Both the position numbers and the translations under genes were made by a program. Shown piece by piece: positions 32,531 through 44,302 of a stretch of DNA of 64,000 nucleotides. The DNA comes from Lumnitzera littorea (taxonomy: Eukaryota > Streptophyta > Magnoliopsida > Myrtales > Combretaceae), in NCBI GenBank assembly GCA_024138015.1, contig JAMXBB010000011.1, positions 25,121,887-25,185,886 of the forward strand, written 5' to 3'. The first letter of the stretch is position 1; every line of letters begins with the position of its first letter. The notes under the pieces were generated by a model. The model did no database searches and was not told the origin of the DNA. It was given only the letters and a program-made list of their open reading frames with translations.

Positions 32531-35499
32531 AGTAGAGAGAGAACTTGTTTCATATCACTTGTAAGGTAAATGATTAGGTAAGCGCATTAATTGTAGATAG
32601 TGGAAGTTATACTAATGTAGCATTAGCCAATTTGATCACAAGGTTAAAGTTGCCGACTATTGCACACCCAAGGCTATATAAGTTGCATTGGCTGAGTGAG
32701 AAGGGAGCACTACCTGTCACCTAATAAGTACTACTGCCAATCATTATCGAAAATTACTCCAATAAAATTCTCTACAATGTGCTGCCCATGTGTACCTCAT
32801 ACATGCTACTTTGGTTGACTATGGCTATTTGATAGGAGAGTTATCCATGACGGATACAGGAACACGTATGTGTTTGAGAAGGATGGCTGAAAGATTATAC
32901 TAAACTTGATGCTACCAAGTGAAGTTAACAAACTATAGGCTAAACTTGCTCGCGGACCGAAAATGGCTCTAATGATGAGTAAAGTCAAGCTCCGAGAGGC
33001 TACCAATGCTGGTAAGCCAACCCTTATGTTGGTAAGATGCTTGTTAGAAATGAAAGAACGAGGTGAACTACCTCAAGTAGTGAGAGTGCTACTAGATGAA
33101 TATATCGATCTGTTCATAGAACAGTTACTCGAGGGGTTGCCTTCACTCCGGGGCATAGAACACTGCATTAACTTATTACTCAGCGCTTCCCTATCGAACA
33201 AAGCACCCTATTAGATGAGTCCTGAATAGGCTTTTGAGCTCTAACGTCAAGTCAATGAGTTGCTAGAAAGAGGCTATGTCATGGAATGCTTTAGCCCTTA
33301 TGTTGTGCCGACACTTCTAATGCTAAAAAAAGATGGAACTTGACGAATATGTATAGATAGCTGAGCCATAAACAAGATCATGATCAAATACAGGTATCTT
33401 ATCCTAAGATTGGAAGGCATGCTAGATGAATCGAGTAGAGCTAAGATTTTCAATAAGATTGATTTGAAGTTGAGCTATCATCAAATTCGCATAAGGTTGG
33501 GAGATGAGTGGAAAACAGCATTCAAAACTTGGCATAAACTTTATGAATGAATGGTCATGCCATTTGACTTATCGAATGACTTGAGCACTTTCATGAGATT
33601 GATGAACCATGTGTTGAGACATCTAATGGAGAAGTATGTCATAGTGTACTTTGACGATATCCTAGTATACAGTATTAACATGCTAAGCCATTATGAACAT
33701 CTTCGAGACGCACTGAGCGTCCTTCATGTTGAGAGATTATTTGACAACCTTAAGAAATGTTGCTTTTTCCAAGAGGAAGTCATATTCTTGGGTTATGTAG
33801 TAAGTGGAGGAGACTTGCGTATGGACAGTGAGAAGATTCGAGCAATCATCAAGTGGCCAACCCTTACAACTTGCTCTAAAGCGAAAAGTTTCCATAGATT
33901 GACTTTCTTTTATAGGAGATTCATCAGGAATTTTAGCACTCTTGCTGCACCCCTTACTAAATTGACAAAAAAGAATATCGACTTCCAATTAGGAGAAAAG
34001 GAAGAGAGGAGTTTTCCTAAGGTGAAGGAAAGATTGACCTCCACCTCTGTACTAGTTCTACTTGACTTCAAGAAAATATTTAAGCTCGAGTGTGACGTAT
34101 TAAGCATTGAGATAAGTACTATCCTAGTGCAAGAAGGCTGACCAATTGCCTACCACAGTGAAAAGCTTAAGAGACCTCAACTAAACTACTTTGTATATGA
34201 CAAAGAACTCTTAACATTAATATGATCATAGTAAAGCACTGTAAGTCTAGCAGCACTATCTGTTATCAAGATAATTTGTCATTTACACTAACCATGAGTC
34301 TAAGGTATCTCTGAAGTCGGATGAAATTGTCGAAGCGACAAGCGAGGTGCATCGAATTCCTTAAAGGGTTCAACTTTGTGATAAAACACAAATAAGGGAA
34401 GAGCAACATAATTGCAAATGCTCTTTCGAGGAAGCATGCACTCCTGACTAAACTACAGAACAAATTTTTTAAGTTTACGAGCATTAAAGAGCAATACTTT
34501 GGGGATCCACACTTCAAACCCATATTTGCACGATCTGCTGATGGAAGGATAGTAGACAAATACCATGTGGAGGATAGGTACTTATTCCGAGGGGAAAAAT
34601 TATGTGTGTTGACCTGCTCTCTACAAGAATTACTTATCAAAGAACCTACAGTAGAGGACTCTTCGGGCATTTTGGGGAGAGAAGGACTTATGAACTGTTG
34701 AATGGCTGTTTCTTTTAGTCAAGAATGAGACGAGACGTGCATCAAATTGTAGAAGGCTGTACCATGTATAAGAAGGTTAAATGCCGAGCCAAGTAAGAGA
34801 AAGGAATGCCTTTGCCTGTTCCAATGAAACCATGGACCGAATTAAGCACGAACTTTGTTCTTGAACTACCATGAATCACCCAAGGCATAGATTTTGTAAT
34901 GGTCATTGTTAGGTTCAGCAAGATGGCACACTTTGTGTCCTGCTCCAAAACTAACGATGCTTCGGCTATTGCTTCTCTTTTCTTGCAGGAAATTGTTAGG
35001 CTATACAGTATGTCGAGAGGTGTAGTATTAGATAGAGACCTGAAGTTCTTAAGTCATTTTTAGAAAACTCTATGATGGCAGATGGGGATGAAACTACTAT
35101 TTAGTACTTCTTATCACGCCCAAACGGATGGCTAAATAGAGGTAGTTAATCATACTTTGAGATTGTTGCTCCAAGTTACAGTAAGCAAGAACTTGGCTAA
35201 TTGGGATATCTGCTTACCAATGATCGAATTCACTTACAATAGAATAGTACATGACACCACCAAATAGACCTCCTTTGAGGTTGTCTATGGTTTCTATCCC
35301 GAGTTGCTCTATGATCACACCCCTATACCTAAGTCTAAGCAAGAAGACCTTGATGCGAGAGCCCAAGTGTAGTCCCTTTAACACATCTACAACAAAGTCA
35401 CTCAATATATTGACCAAGTAGCTAAAAGAATGTGAGAGAAGGCTAAGGGTAGAACAACTAAACAATTCTAGTAAGGAGACTTTGTATAGTTGCACCTCC
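32531..35499 (+). pseudogene. Protease, RT, RNase H and integrase of the nested gypsy element
   Basis: The protease motif IVDSGSYTNVA is at about 32589-32621. RT begins near 33230 (ELLERGYVMECFSPY). It keeps the catalytic YFDDILVYS (33647-33673) inside a 196-codon open frame and continues with VIFLGYVVSGGDLRMDSEKI. RNase H follows at about 34140-34440 (AYHSEKLKRPQLNY). Integrase at about 34680-35480 has STNFVLELP, where the first catalytic Asp has become Asn, then MAHFVSCSKTND, a core second Asp (VVLDRDLKF), and NRIVHDTTK..TSFEVVYGF. Stops lie at for example 33548, 34139 and 35062. The integrase substitution alone would inactivate it. Confidence 0.88.
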
Positions 35500-36288
35500 T
35501 ACTACAGCCGACTCCTACCAAAGCCGAGTATCTCCTTACCAACCTACTTTGTATGTTAAGTTGAATGATTGCCTATTTCTCGTATATTATGTGCCAAAAT
35601 GCTGAATACTAAGACAATAGCTAATCCTTGCTCTCTCACACTCATGCACAAGCTGACCACTTGCTTAGCTTTACTCTTGCCGAGAGGCTGAGAGAATGAC
35701 ATCAGACTAATCTTCAGTCATCCTTGCTCAAATAAGAAATCTACCTATACTCTTTTGTTTACATCCTCTAACGACATCACTAATGTATCTCTACTATGTG
35801 TATAAGATCACGTGAAGGATTTACTACACCAATCGTTGCTTTTCTTGAATATTTATTTTTATCCTTTTGTATTCTTGTACGTTACTTTATTGGGATAATA
35901 CCCTTTTTGTCTTTTCCATTTTAGGAAAATTGCCCTAACTTTGTAGGTATAAATACCCCCTTGTATTTGTAGCCATAATCATCAGATTACCATTTATATA
36001 CTTGACATTTTCCCTCTTGTAAATATTAATTATTTACTTTCATTTCACTCTTATCCTAACCCTTGAGTAAGGCTAAGTGGTAAGTAACCTCACCAGATCA
36101 ATTCGTGCGTTATATCCATGAGTCCTTGGAAGTTCCATCGATGCACCATATCCTTTGGAGCTATTCTTAGGTTATGCTTACCCTTCTTTTACTGTTTTGT
36201 GCATTCCCCATCATCCTTTCAAGCTTTCAATAAGGTTAGACTCATCCCTACAATCGGCCTTGTCTATTCTTAGCTATGGTCTACATCA
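35500..36288 (+). repeat. 3' LTR of the nested gypsy element
   Basis: 789 bp homologous to 30134-31034, starting TACTAC (TG changed to TA) and ending CTACATCA. It keeps the TATA box (about 35947-35954) and single copies of the sequence duplicated in the 5' LTR. The block TCAATTCGTGCGTTATATCC has also lost about 10 bp present there. Confidence 0.8.
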
Positions 36289-38102
36289 ATCTTCTTCATT
36301 TGATTTTTTCCTCATCTCCTTCTAATAATTCTTCTCTCCCTACTCACTTTATTAGTGTACGATGCTCTAATAGACAAAGGAAACCTCCTAAATGACTAAA
36401 AGATTATGTGCATTTGTTACAAGCTAAAACACTTAATTCTGTTGATGCATGTCCTGCTATGTTTACTAATGCATCCCCATTACATTGTGGTTCCGGTTCG
36501 CCATATCCTTTGTCACCTTTTCATTTTTGCACACATTGTCCCTCTAATTACATTGCATCACTGACCATTTAATAACAACTCAAGAGCCTTATTATTACTC
36601 TTAAACATCTAAAAATAAAGATTGGGTTTTAGCTATGCAAAAAGAGATTGATGCTTTAGAATTCAATGATACTTGGGAATTAACTTCTTTACTACCAAGT
36701 AAAATGGCTATTGTGTTTAGTTGAGTGTACAAAATCAAATATAGGTTGGATGATAGCATAAAAGGGTATGAAGCTAGGTTGGTCGCAAAGGTTTACACAT
36801 AAATTGAAGGGGAAGATTTTCATCATATCTTTTATTTAATTGCTAAGTTGGGTACAGTATGTATTTTGCTTACCATTGCTATGATCTATAATTGGCCTTT
36901 ACACTAAATTGATATAAATAATGTCTTTTTACATGGTAATTTGGATGAAGAGATATATATGATACCACCTGAGGGTTGTACAAAAGCTGCTCCACATCAA
37001 GTTTGTAGATTGAAATGTTCTCTTTAGGGTCTTAAACAAGCCTCTAGGCAATGGAATATCAAAATTTCCCCTTTTTCTTATTGACAAAGGTTTTAATCAA
37101 TCCAAGAGCAATTATTCTCTGGTTACATATCAACAAGGTGATTTGCTTTTGGTTGTTTTATTATATGTAGATGATATGTTGATCTTTGATAATAGTGAAT
37201 CTTTTATTTCCATTCTCAAGAAGGATTTAAATCAACAGTTCACTATAAAAGATTTGGGTTTAGCAAGGTCTTTCTTTGGCTTTGAAATTTATCTAGCTTC
37301 ATCTGAAACAATGGTTGATCAAAGAAAATTTGTGCTTGATATACTCTCTCATGTCGGTCTAATGGGTTGCAAATCAGCACAAATTCACTTACCTAATGGA
37401 CTAAAATTTAATAAGATGATAAGAGAGTTATTAGATGATGCCAGTATGTATCATGCATTGTTGGCTGTTTACTTTATTTCACTCTTACTTAACCAATATC
37501 TTTTATTGTCCATTTATTAAGTAAGTTGTTGCTTAACCTAGAGTTCCACATTTACATGCAGCAATGCATGTTTTATGATATTTGAAGGGCACCATTGGTC
37601 TTGGTCTTGTTTATTCTTCCTCTAACTCTTTGAATCTATTGGCATACTTTGATGAGGATCGGAGATCGTGTTCTAATGACAAGAAATCTTCAAGTGGCTA
37701 TTGTATCATGCTTAATACTTCTTTAATCTCTTGGAAAATAATAAAGCAAAATACTGTGAGCACTTCAAGTATGGAAGCTGAATATTAAAGTATGGTTGCC
37801 GCTACTAAGCCGATTCTTTGGGTTTCTCATGTCTTGCAGGACTTGAATGTTTCTGTTTCGCCTCCCATTAATCTATGTTGTGATAACAAGTATGCCTAAT
37901 TAATTGTAGCCAATCCTTGCATGCATGAAAGAACAAAATATATTAATATCATTTGATTCGAGATCACATTGCCAGTGCTTTTTTGAAGGCCCTCCATGTT
38001 CCTTCTAACCTTTAACTTGCTGATGTTCTAACCAAGGTGTACATCTCTGCTCAATTTCAGTGTTTTTGTTCCAAGTTAAGTCTTTGGGAAGATCCAATTT
38101 GA
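36289..38102 (+). pseudogene. RT and RNase H of the copia element, broken
   Basis: After the nested element the copia linker resumes (QRKPPK.LKDYVHLLQ), then RT with KEIDALEFNDTWELTSLLPS, KGYEARLVAK and NNVFLHGNLDEEIYMIPPEG. The catalytic YVDDM is intact at 37164-37178, followed by DLNQQFTIKDLGLARSFFGF. RNase H is at 37582-37990: AYFDEDRRSCSNDKKSSSGY, SWKIIKQNTVSTSSMEAEY and ADVLTK. The first catalytic Asp of RNase H is within YFDED. The frame ends at TGA 38100-38102, nine bases before the 3' LTR. Several stops and at least one frameshift (near 37060-37080) are present. Confidence 0.88.
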
Positions 38103-38111
38103 AGGGAGATA
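38101..38111 (+). promoter_or_regulatory. Polypurine tract of the copia element
   Basis: GAAGGGAGATA directly precedes the TG of the 3' LTR and overlaps the stop codon of the polyprotein, as is usual for copia elements. Confidence 0.7.
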
Positions 38112-38391
38112 TGAAGACTTCTGTTATTTATAGCTACATCCATGAGTTATTGTTTTATTGGTACACTTGTAATTTTTTTGTTAGTTATGGTAGGTAGTTT
38201 AGTTCTCTTCCATTTTCGTTGTGTATAAATAGTATATTGTAAAATTAGAGTAATTGATACTTTATTTCTGTTACATCGATACATGATAGAGAGCTAAGTG
38301 TAACTCTTCTTCTTCGCTTTTCTTCCTGATCAAGATCGGAGTCATATTCTATTGTGATTTCTATTTTAGAGTGTAGCTATTGTGTTTTGCA
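38112..38391 (+). repeat. 3' LTR of the copia element
   Basis: 280 bp, TGAAGACTTC...TTTTGCA, homologous to 27072-27347, with TATA box TATAAATA at 38224-38231. Confidence 0.92.
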
Positions 38392-39472
38392 TAAAGATTA
38401 TTCACCCATCTACAAGCTATACTTCCTCCCATAATTTCCTTTTAAAATGGTCAATTATTCAACTTGATATTATCTAGACTTTAGAGTATCCACACAAAAG
38501 TTTGGATATACGATAAGATGGCTCCAGTCCCAATGCCACGTGTAATTTTTAGGGTAATAAATTATATTCTTGCTGAAAAATATAAACAGCCTGCTGTTAT
38601 CATCTCTGCTTGTGAAGAGGCAATTGCCAGGTATTGGAACTAGGAATTTATTGGTATTTCATGGAAAGAATAGACTAATACTTCTAATGAAGCAATGGGA
38701 TTTTTTTTCATAATTGAACATATGTAGTTTTTCGGATTATTTTACGATTTAGTCGATAGGAAACGACCACTGATACTCCATATCCATCTTGATTAGAACG
38801 GTTTCGTCCAAAGGATTAAAGAATCCTATATCCTTCCTCTCTCTTTTGGTATGATAGAGCAACTACAGGACAAATGATTTCTATAAAAATGCTTTTCCTC
38901 AATAATTGTTATTTATTACCTGCTTGTCCCAATATTTAAATTGGGTTCGAGTATAAAATGCGTATCGGTCAAAATCAGATAAACTCGACAAGCGACAAAA
39001 GCCAGTTTGATTGAGTTTAGTAAAGTTTCTCAAACCAAACTACTGAAAAAAAAGAATAAATAAAATTAAAAAACCCTAATTTATAATCCAAATGAAAGTT
39101 TGATAGAATTATTATTTCAACATGAGTATTTTTTTTTTTTTTTTTGCGTTTTTATATAAATAGCACAAAATCTAATTGGACAACTACTATGAGAAAAATA
39201 GGATAAGACAATTCTCTTGTATTACATTTGTTGTGTACAATATTTGACATGAATTTTTATGGTTGCAAAAATTATAAAAATTCATAAAATAAATTATAAT
39301 AAGATTTAGTATTGTGATATGGAATTTGGTGTATTTATTTTTAAAATTTTTAAATATATCTAATTTATACTATGTAAAATGAATTTTTGTATTACCAAGT
39401 TTAGTTTTTCTTTGGTTCCTTTAGCAATATGCAAATCAAATAAAACACCAAAGAATGTCCAATGCTATATCA
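38392..39472. other. Intergenic spacer, no gene recognised
   Basis: AT-rich with a long T-run near 39129-39145. It contains an unassigned 41-codon frame (38518-38643, MAPVPMPRVIFRVINYILAE and onward to a TAG). This looks less biased than chance AT-rich frames but matches no family I know; it could be a fragment of a captured exon. Confidence 0.4.
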
Positions 39473-39944
39473 TGAAAAATTAACAATCATAAGTTAAGAA
39501 AACAATTGGAAGTGGTTTTAATGTGGTCACTCTAATACTTAAGATAATATGATATTTAAGAGAGAGAAAAAATATGTAAAAAGAGAATGTAAGAGTAAGA
39601 AAGTCCAGATTCTTTACTTGTAGTCTCTATAGACATCCAATTTTTACCTCTGATAGTTTTTTTTTTAATAAAAGAAAAAGGGTCCTAATTCAGAAAATAC
39701 AAAAATAAATTCAAAATTAGAAAAAAATATATAAAAAAATAGAAAAATTAGAATATCTATATAAATATATATATATATATATAAAGATAGCTTTTAGGAA
39801 AATAGAGTTTTTTAGAAATATAGATTTAGGTTTGAGTTAGGGTCAATGTATTTGGATTAGTTCATTTTCTATTTAGGTAGTTTCATTATTTTAGGTGACC
39901 ACGTAACTTAAATACAATTTATTTGTATTAAGTGTCAAAGCATA

Positions 39945-40025
39945 GGCCAATAGTTCATATGGTTCAATGCTTACTCTTGGAGAGAGTACAAGCAAGAAGT
40001 TATGGGTTTGCAACTCACTAGGCAT
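39945..40025 (+). other. tRNA-like segment in the solo LTR
   Basis: TGGTTCAATGC (39960-39970) fits box A with one mismatch. GGTTTGCAACT about 45 bases downstream is a weak box B. The segment sits at the same place, before the TATA box, as the tRNA-like segments of the Ogre-type LTRs and ends in CTAGGCA. Confidence 0.4.
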
Positions 40026-40371
40026 ACATGTGCCTTTTTTTAAAAAATAGCTATTTGGAGCCACGTGTCATGTCAAGACACGTGGTAGCACGTTGTTGGC
40101 TCATGTGGCTCCACGTTAACATCATCCCCTCCATTTTTTTCGAAGAAACAAACAAAAAACATGGGAAAATCAATCTCTTCTGGAAACTTGATCAAATCTT
40201 TGTTCATCTTTGCAGATTTAACAAAATCTTTGTTAAAAGATTTAAATCTTACATTGATTTGAATCAATAACCATAAGGTTAAGATTTGATAAAGTTATCT
40301 AAGATTTATATCTTATTGAAATGGATTTGTAATGATCTAAAATTAGTTGAAGATTTGATTTCATTTTGCAT

Positions 40372-40380
40372 TATAAAAGG
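40372..40380 (+). promoter_or_regulatory. TATA box of the solo LTR
   Basis: TATAAAAGG just upstream of the shift to a C-rich, G-poor block (about 40420-41250), matching the layout of the Ogre-type LTR. Confidence 0.6.
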
Positions 40381-42898
40381 AAGTATTGAATTAACAAAAG
40401 AAAAAAAATCGCATCTTACCATCACACAACATACACAATCAATATGGATCGGCTCCATCCTCACCATCCGATCACTCATAACTAAGTGACCACTCTCCAT
40501 CACAAAGCAATCATACACATTATGTAGCATGGATGAACCAATAACACCACCTACGACCCAACAACAATACATTAACCCCTCTCTTGCCATCTATGTACAA
40601 TAGATAGTCATCAGTCCCAACTCTCTTTCGTCCAGTAGCAACCATAGGCCCATACACTCAACTAACCCTCATCGAACCTAAATCGAACATCCATATGCCC
40701 CTGTCCAACAGTCAATCACCTTCAATGCTTGACCAATGTTATTGTAGCATCATCCATAGCGTACATTCATGACCCCAACACATTACACAACCAGCCATGC
40801 TACTGTACACATACGTCCACACAAACCCACACCTAATCACCCACCATCATACCCCAAGTTGTGCTTCACAACAAGCAATAGCAAATAACAGCAACCAAGC
40901 CCTAACCTACTTGTGACACAAAGCTAAACAAAATTGCCGTACTCTTGTCATTACTCCATTGATGCTTATCCTCAACCTACGATTCTAAATGCCATCTACC
41001 ATCTACCATCTAACCCCAACAAGCACCAACAAGTTCTAACATTAGTAGCACACTTGACTACGCTCAGCAAGTGCACCCAACAACCATCTTCAACTATCCT
41101 AATGCTAATCAGTAGCAAACTTCAACAATCCCCTTTTGACTTCAGCTAATCACCACTACTGTCCATACATAACCGCAACATCCAACCACACTCACATCCA
41201 GTACAAACTGCTATCACTCACCGAACAAGCCACAACGCAGCCATTCTCCACTACTGTGGCTCTCTTCCATCATTGGCACCCAACTTTAAAAACCCATTAA
41301 ACCATCGCGATGACTTGTAGCATTGAGCTTATACCCCTCAAGTCCAAGAAAAAACACACAAAAGCTCCTTTCCTTGCTCGTTTCAGTGTCTAGATTAGCT
41401 GAAATGGACTACCTTGGAGCTACTCTTGCTGACTCGTTTGGATTAAATTAGATCTGAGTCTGTTGACTCAACTCATGCCATGACTTCTTGACCTACGCAT
41501 CTAGCTCTTTTCAGGTTAGTTTCTTCGGTTTTTTTTTTTCTATTCTATTTTCATTTTGTTTTATTTCTTTGTTTAGTTATTTGTTAATTATTTACCAAAA
41601 AAAAAAAAAACAATAATGATAGTAGATAATAAAAAAAAAATAGAATGATTTTATCACTTAGAAAGATTGCTTTCGAAAAAAAATAAAAATTTAATAAACT
41701 TATTTCTTTTCACATTAGGGCTTTTCTTTTAGAAACTTTTAGAAAAAAACAAAACTTCAAATTAAGACCCCTTTCTTAGAAATTTTTTACTCAAAATAAA
41801 TGAATTAAAACATAAACTTAGCCAATTTTTAGAAATTAGAAAGAAATAACATATTAAATTTTTCAAAGTGAAGTACGAACATCTGATCTTAACTAGTAAG
41901 TACGTAGATACCTCTAGAGCAACATAAAATTTATAAAAACTTTATTTTTCCATTTTTTGTAAATTATAGCTTGAATTAACTATTTTTGTAAGATAAATGC
42001 AAATTAATTTATTTACTAGTGAGTGAATTTTTTTTTTAAATATTAAAAAGGGCTATTTTGACAAATAAAGCTTAATTTTAGAAAATTAACAGTAGTACTT
42101 GTAAGGGTTTAATAGGTTAGCCTCCGAATTAAAAAAATCTGATTTCTTCAATTCTTTTCAAAAAGGTTTTCAAAATGTAGAATAGTGGCTAAATTAGAGT
42201 CAATCCACCTAATTACTAATTAGTTCTAGTTTAATCACCTTTTTCGGTTTTATCAAGTGGTGACTCCAAATTTTTCAAAATAAAGAAATCAAGTTTCCTT
42301 TTGCTTTAGTTGAGGGTTTAAATTAAATAGGTATAGGGTTTAATTTAACATAAGTTAAAGGAAATGAAATTGAAATAAGTTAAAAGAAATGAAATTAAAA
42401 TAAGAAAACAAAAAATTAGTCTCGACAATCTTTACCTGATATTTATATATGAGTCAAGTGAGCTATTTGTGGAAAGTAGATCATGATTCTAAGATCCTCT
42501 CTTTGACTCTAGGTCTTATGAAGAGGATATTGGGCTAGATCATGCTAATTATGAACTCTTATTTGGCTGAGTTGTTCCTACTTAGTCTTCTTTTGAACCT
42601 ATAGATTAAGCTTTCATATCTTGGGCTTAAGGGTCCAAGCTTTAAGGGGTTGGACAGTGATAAGAGCTAAAAAGATATCTTTTGATGAGGTTAGCCGAGC
42701 TCTTAGGAGCTCGATCCAAGCTTTGACGAGGTTATCCTAGATGATAGCAACTTAGCTTGGAACATGATGAAGCTGGTTAAGCTTTAGGGAACTTATCTAG
42801 GGATCCAAAAAGATTGGTCTAAGCTTTATAAGCTCAACTTATGCTCTAAGGAGTTCAACCTTGGTTTAGAGACTCGCGTCTAGATTAGCCTATTAATA

Positions 42899-43668
42899 CT
42901 TGCCTTCTGCTTTAATTAGTGATAGGTTAGTAAGGAGGGTAAGCTCTTAGTAGGGCTTCCAAACTCCTAGGGCAAACTACTAGATGAGCTAACACCTATA
43001 GGCGAGTTGAACTTATGTACCCTTGACCTAACCCTTAGAGTTAGTGAATTAAAGTACTAAATGAAGTGGAGTGGTCGGGTGAAGTCTTTAGTGAGTTGGT
43101 ACATTAAGGGTTGTGTTACACAATGGGATGTCTTAGCTACTTTAGGTTTTTCCCTTGAAAATCCAATTGTGAGGCTTTGGTCAATTCTAGAATTGGCCAG
43201 TAGAGCACTTTGAACTTATTGTCAAGCATTATATATAATGCCACAACAATTATGGTTGGTTTACCGAAGGCTTAGCACTTACTTGTTGACTTTGATCGCT
43301 CTACAAGTCCAAGACATCCCATAATGGTATTGAATAGCTATGGGAAACCCTACTGATGGTGGGAGCATTATTGCCAGCTAATGGTGATGTGATGTTCTAC
43401 TATTTGAGCATAGTGATCTTAGCATTCATTTAGCTATTCTTTGCCACTAGATTGTAGCAAATTTTCTTTAATCTAGCAAATGAATCCTCAAGTATAGATT
43501 TGATTAATGGCTATTGTTGTAACTATATAATTGTAGGGATGCTGTTATCAATGATAAAAAGGCTATTTTGTAGCCTTGTACCCATCGTAGTTGTGGAACT
43601 TACAATTAGATGGCACCATAATGTTGACATAAATTTTTAGATGGTACAGTTGAGTTTTAGAGGCAACC
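42899..43668 (+). other. Internal region of the non-autonomous LTR element
   Basis: 770 bases with no frame longer than chance and no recognisable gag or pol motif. It is moderately AT-rich and contains no clear TGGTATCAGAGC-type primer site next to the left LTR, nor a purine tract next to the right one. Confidence 0.5.
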
Positions 43669-44302
43669 TACAAAATCAACAAGCATAAGCTAAGAAGAAT
43701 GTTTGAAGTAGTTCAAGTGCAGCTATACTAATATGTAAGTTAGTAGGATTTTTAGGAGGGAGAGAAGGAGAGGGAGAGGGAGAGGGAGAGAGAGAGAGAG
43801 TATTTAAAAAGTGTGTAAGAAAGTCTAGATCCTTTACCTATAGTCTTCACCTGGTATTAATAAGTGAGTCAAGTGAGCTATTTGTGGAAAGTGGATCAAA
43901 ACCTTAAGATCCTTTCTTTGACTTTGGATTTTGTGGAGAGGATCTCAAATTAGGTGCATGCTAATTATAAATTTTCCTTATTTAACCAGGCTATTATCAC
44001 CTAATCTTCTTTTGAACCCATGGGCTAAGCTTATGCATCATGAGCTTAAGGACTTATCTTCTGAAGGGATAGATGAAGACAAAGCTCAAGAGATGTCTTG
44101 TAATGGGGTTGTTCATGCTCAAGCTTTGATAAGGTCATCTTAGATGCTAGTAGCTTAGCTCGGAAGATAATGAGGTCGATTGAATTTTAGGAAGCTCAGC
44201 TTGGGCATCAAAGAGATCAATCTAAGCTTTATGGACTTAGCTCATGCTCTAAAAATATTGGCCTAAGTTTGGAGGTCTACATCCAAAGTAGTCTATTAAT
44301 AT
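43669..44302 (+). repeat. Right LTR-like copy of the non-autonomous element
   Basis: An uninterrupted copy of the sequence split at 39473-42898. It contains a purine microsatellite (43755-43801) expanded relative to the left copy and the empty target site GTCTT of the solo LTR. The short open frame at 43931-44143 is not conserved in the left copy. Confidence 0.7.
43755..43801 (+). repeat. Purine microsatellite (GGGAGA)n / (GA)n
   Basis: A run of only A and G, with GGGAGA units then pure GA. In the left LTR copy the matching place is just AAGAGAGAGAAAAAATATG, so the run has expanded here or contracted there. Confidence 0.9.

Larger units (their letters stand above)
30134..36288 (+). mobile_element. 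Ty3-gypsy LTR retrotransposon nested in the copia element
   Basis: Two LTR copies (30134-31034 and 35500-36288) flank gag, protease, RT, RNase H and integrase on the plus strand. The copia coding sequence stops on its left in the integrase-RT linker and resumes on its right with RQRKPPK.LKDYVHL, so this element jumped into the copia element. I could not find a target duplication, and the left boundary may be off by some tens of bases. The LTR copies differ at about 39 of 205 sites in one aligned part, almost all transitions. Confidence 0.9.
27072..38391 (+). mobile_element. Ty1-copia LTR retrotransposon, interrupted by a nested gypsy element
   Basis: The LTRs at 27072-27347 and 38112-38391 flank gag, protease and integrase on the left (27433-30133) and RT and RNase H on the right (36289-38102), the Ty1-copia order. 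Without the nested 6.2-kb element the copia element is about 5.2 kb, the usual size. The target duplication is imperfect: AGATTA precedes the 5' LTR (27066-27071) and follows the 3' LTR at 38395-38400 after three extra bases. By eye the LTRs differ by roughly 30 of 205 sites. Confidence 0.93.
39628..42427 (+). mobile_element. Solo LTR related to the Ogre/Tat-type LTR
   Basis: It starts TATAGACATCC (TGTAGACACC in the Ogre-type LTR) and ends CTCGACA like that LTR. It shares the opening 60 bases, the ACATCTGATC..CTAG..GTACGTAG word near 41878, and the closing GGGTTTAATAGGTTAGCC..GAATT block. The middle differs. The flanking five bases GTCTC (39623-39627) and ATCTT (42428-42432) each differ by one transition from GTCTT, which is what the intact sister copy has at the matching place (about 43842-43846). 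So this is a solo LTR, left when the two LTRs of a full element recombined. It has no internal region. Confidence 0.88.
39473..42898 (+). repeat. Left LTR-like copy of the non-autonomous element, split by a solo LTR
   Basis: Its parts 39473-39627 and 42433-42898 align in order with 43669-44302. Shared words include GAGTCAAGTGAGCTATTTGTGG and TCTTTGACT, and further on CTTCTTTTGAACC. The copies share 'tattaata' at their 3' ends (42891-42898; about 44295-44302). Confidence 0.75.
39473..44302 (+). mobile_element. Short non-autonomous LTR element (TRIM/LARD-like), left LTR interrupted
   Basis: Two similar sequences of about 620-634 bp lie at 39473-39627 plus 42433-42898 and at 43669-44302, in direct orientation. 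Between them are 770 bp with no coding frame (42899-43668). This fits a small non-autonomous LTR element. The left copy is split by a 2.8-kb solo LTR. The outer boundaries are approximate, and I could not confirm a target duplication, primer site or purine tract. The copies could also be a segmental tandem duplication. Confidence 0.6.

Noticed and set aside
40028..41149. Several short ORFs within the solo LTR
   Set aside because: They lie in an LTR, overlap on both strands, and share no motif with any protein family.
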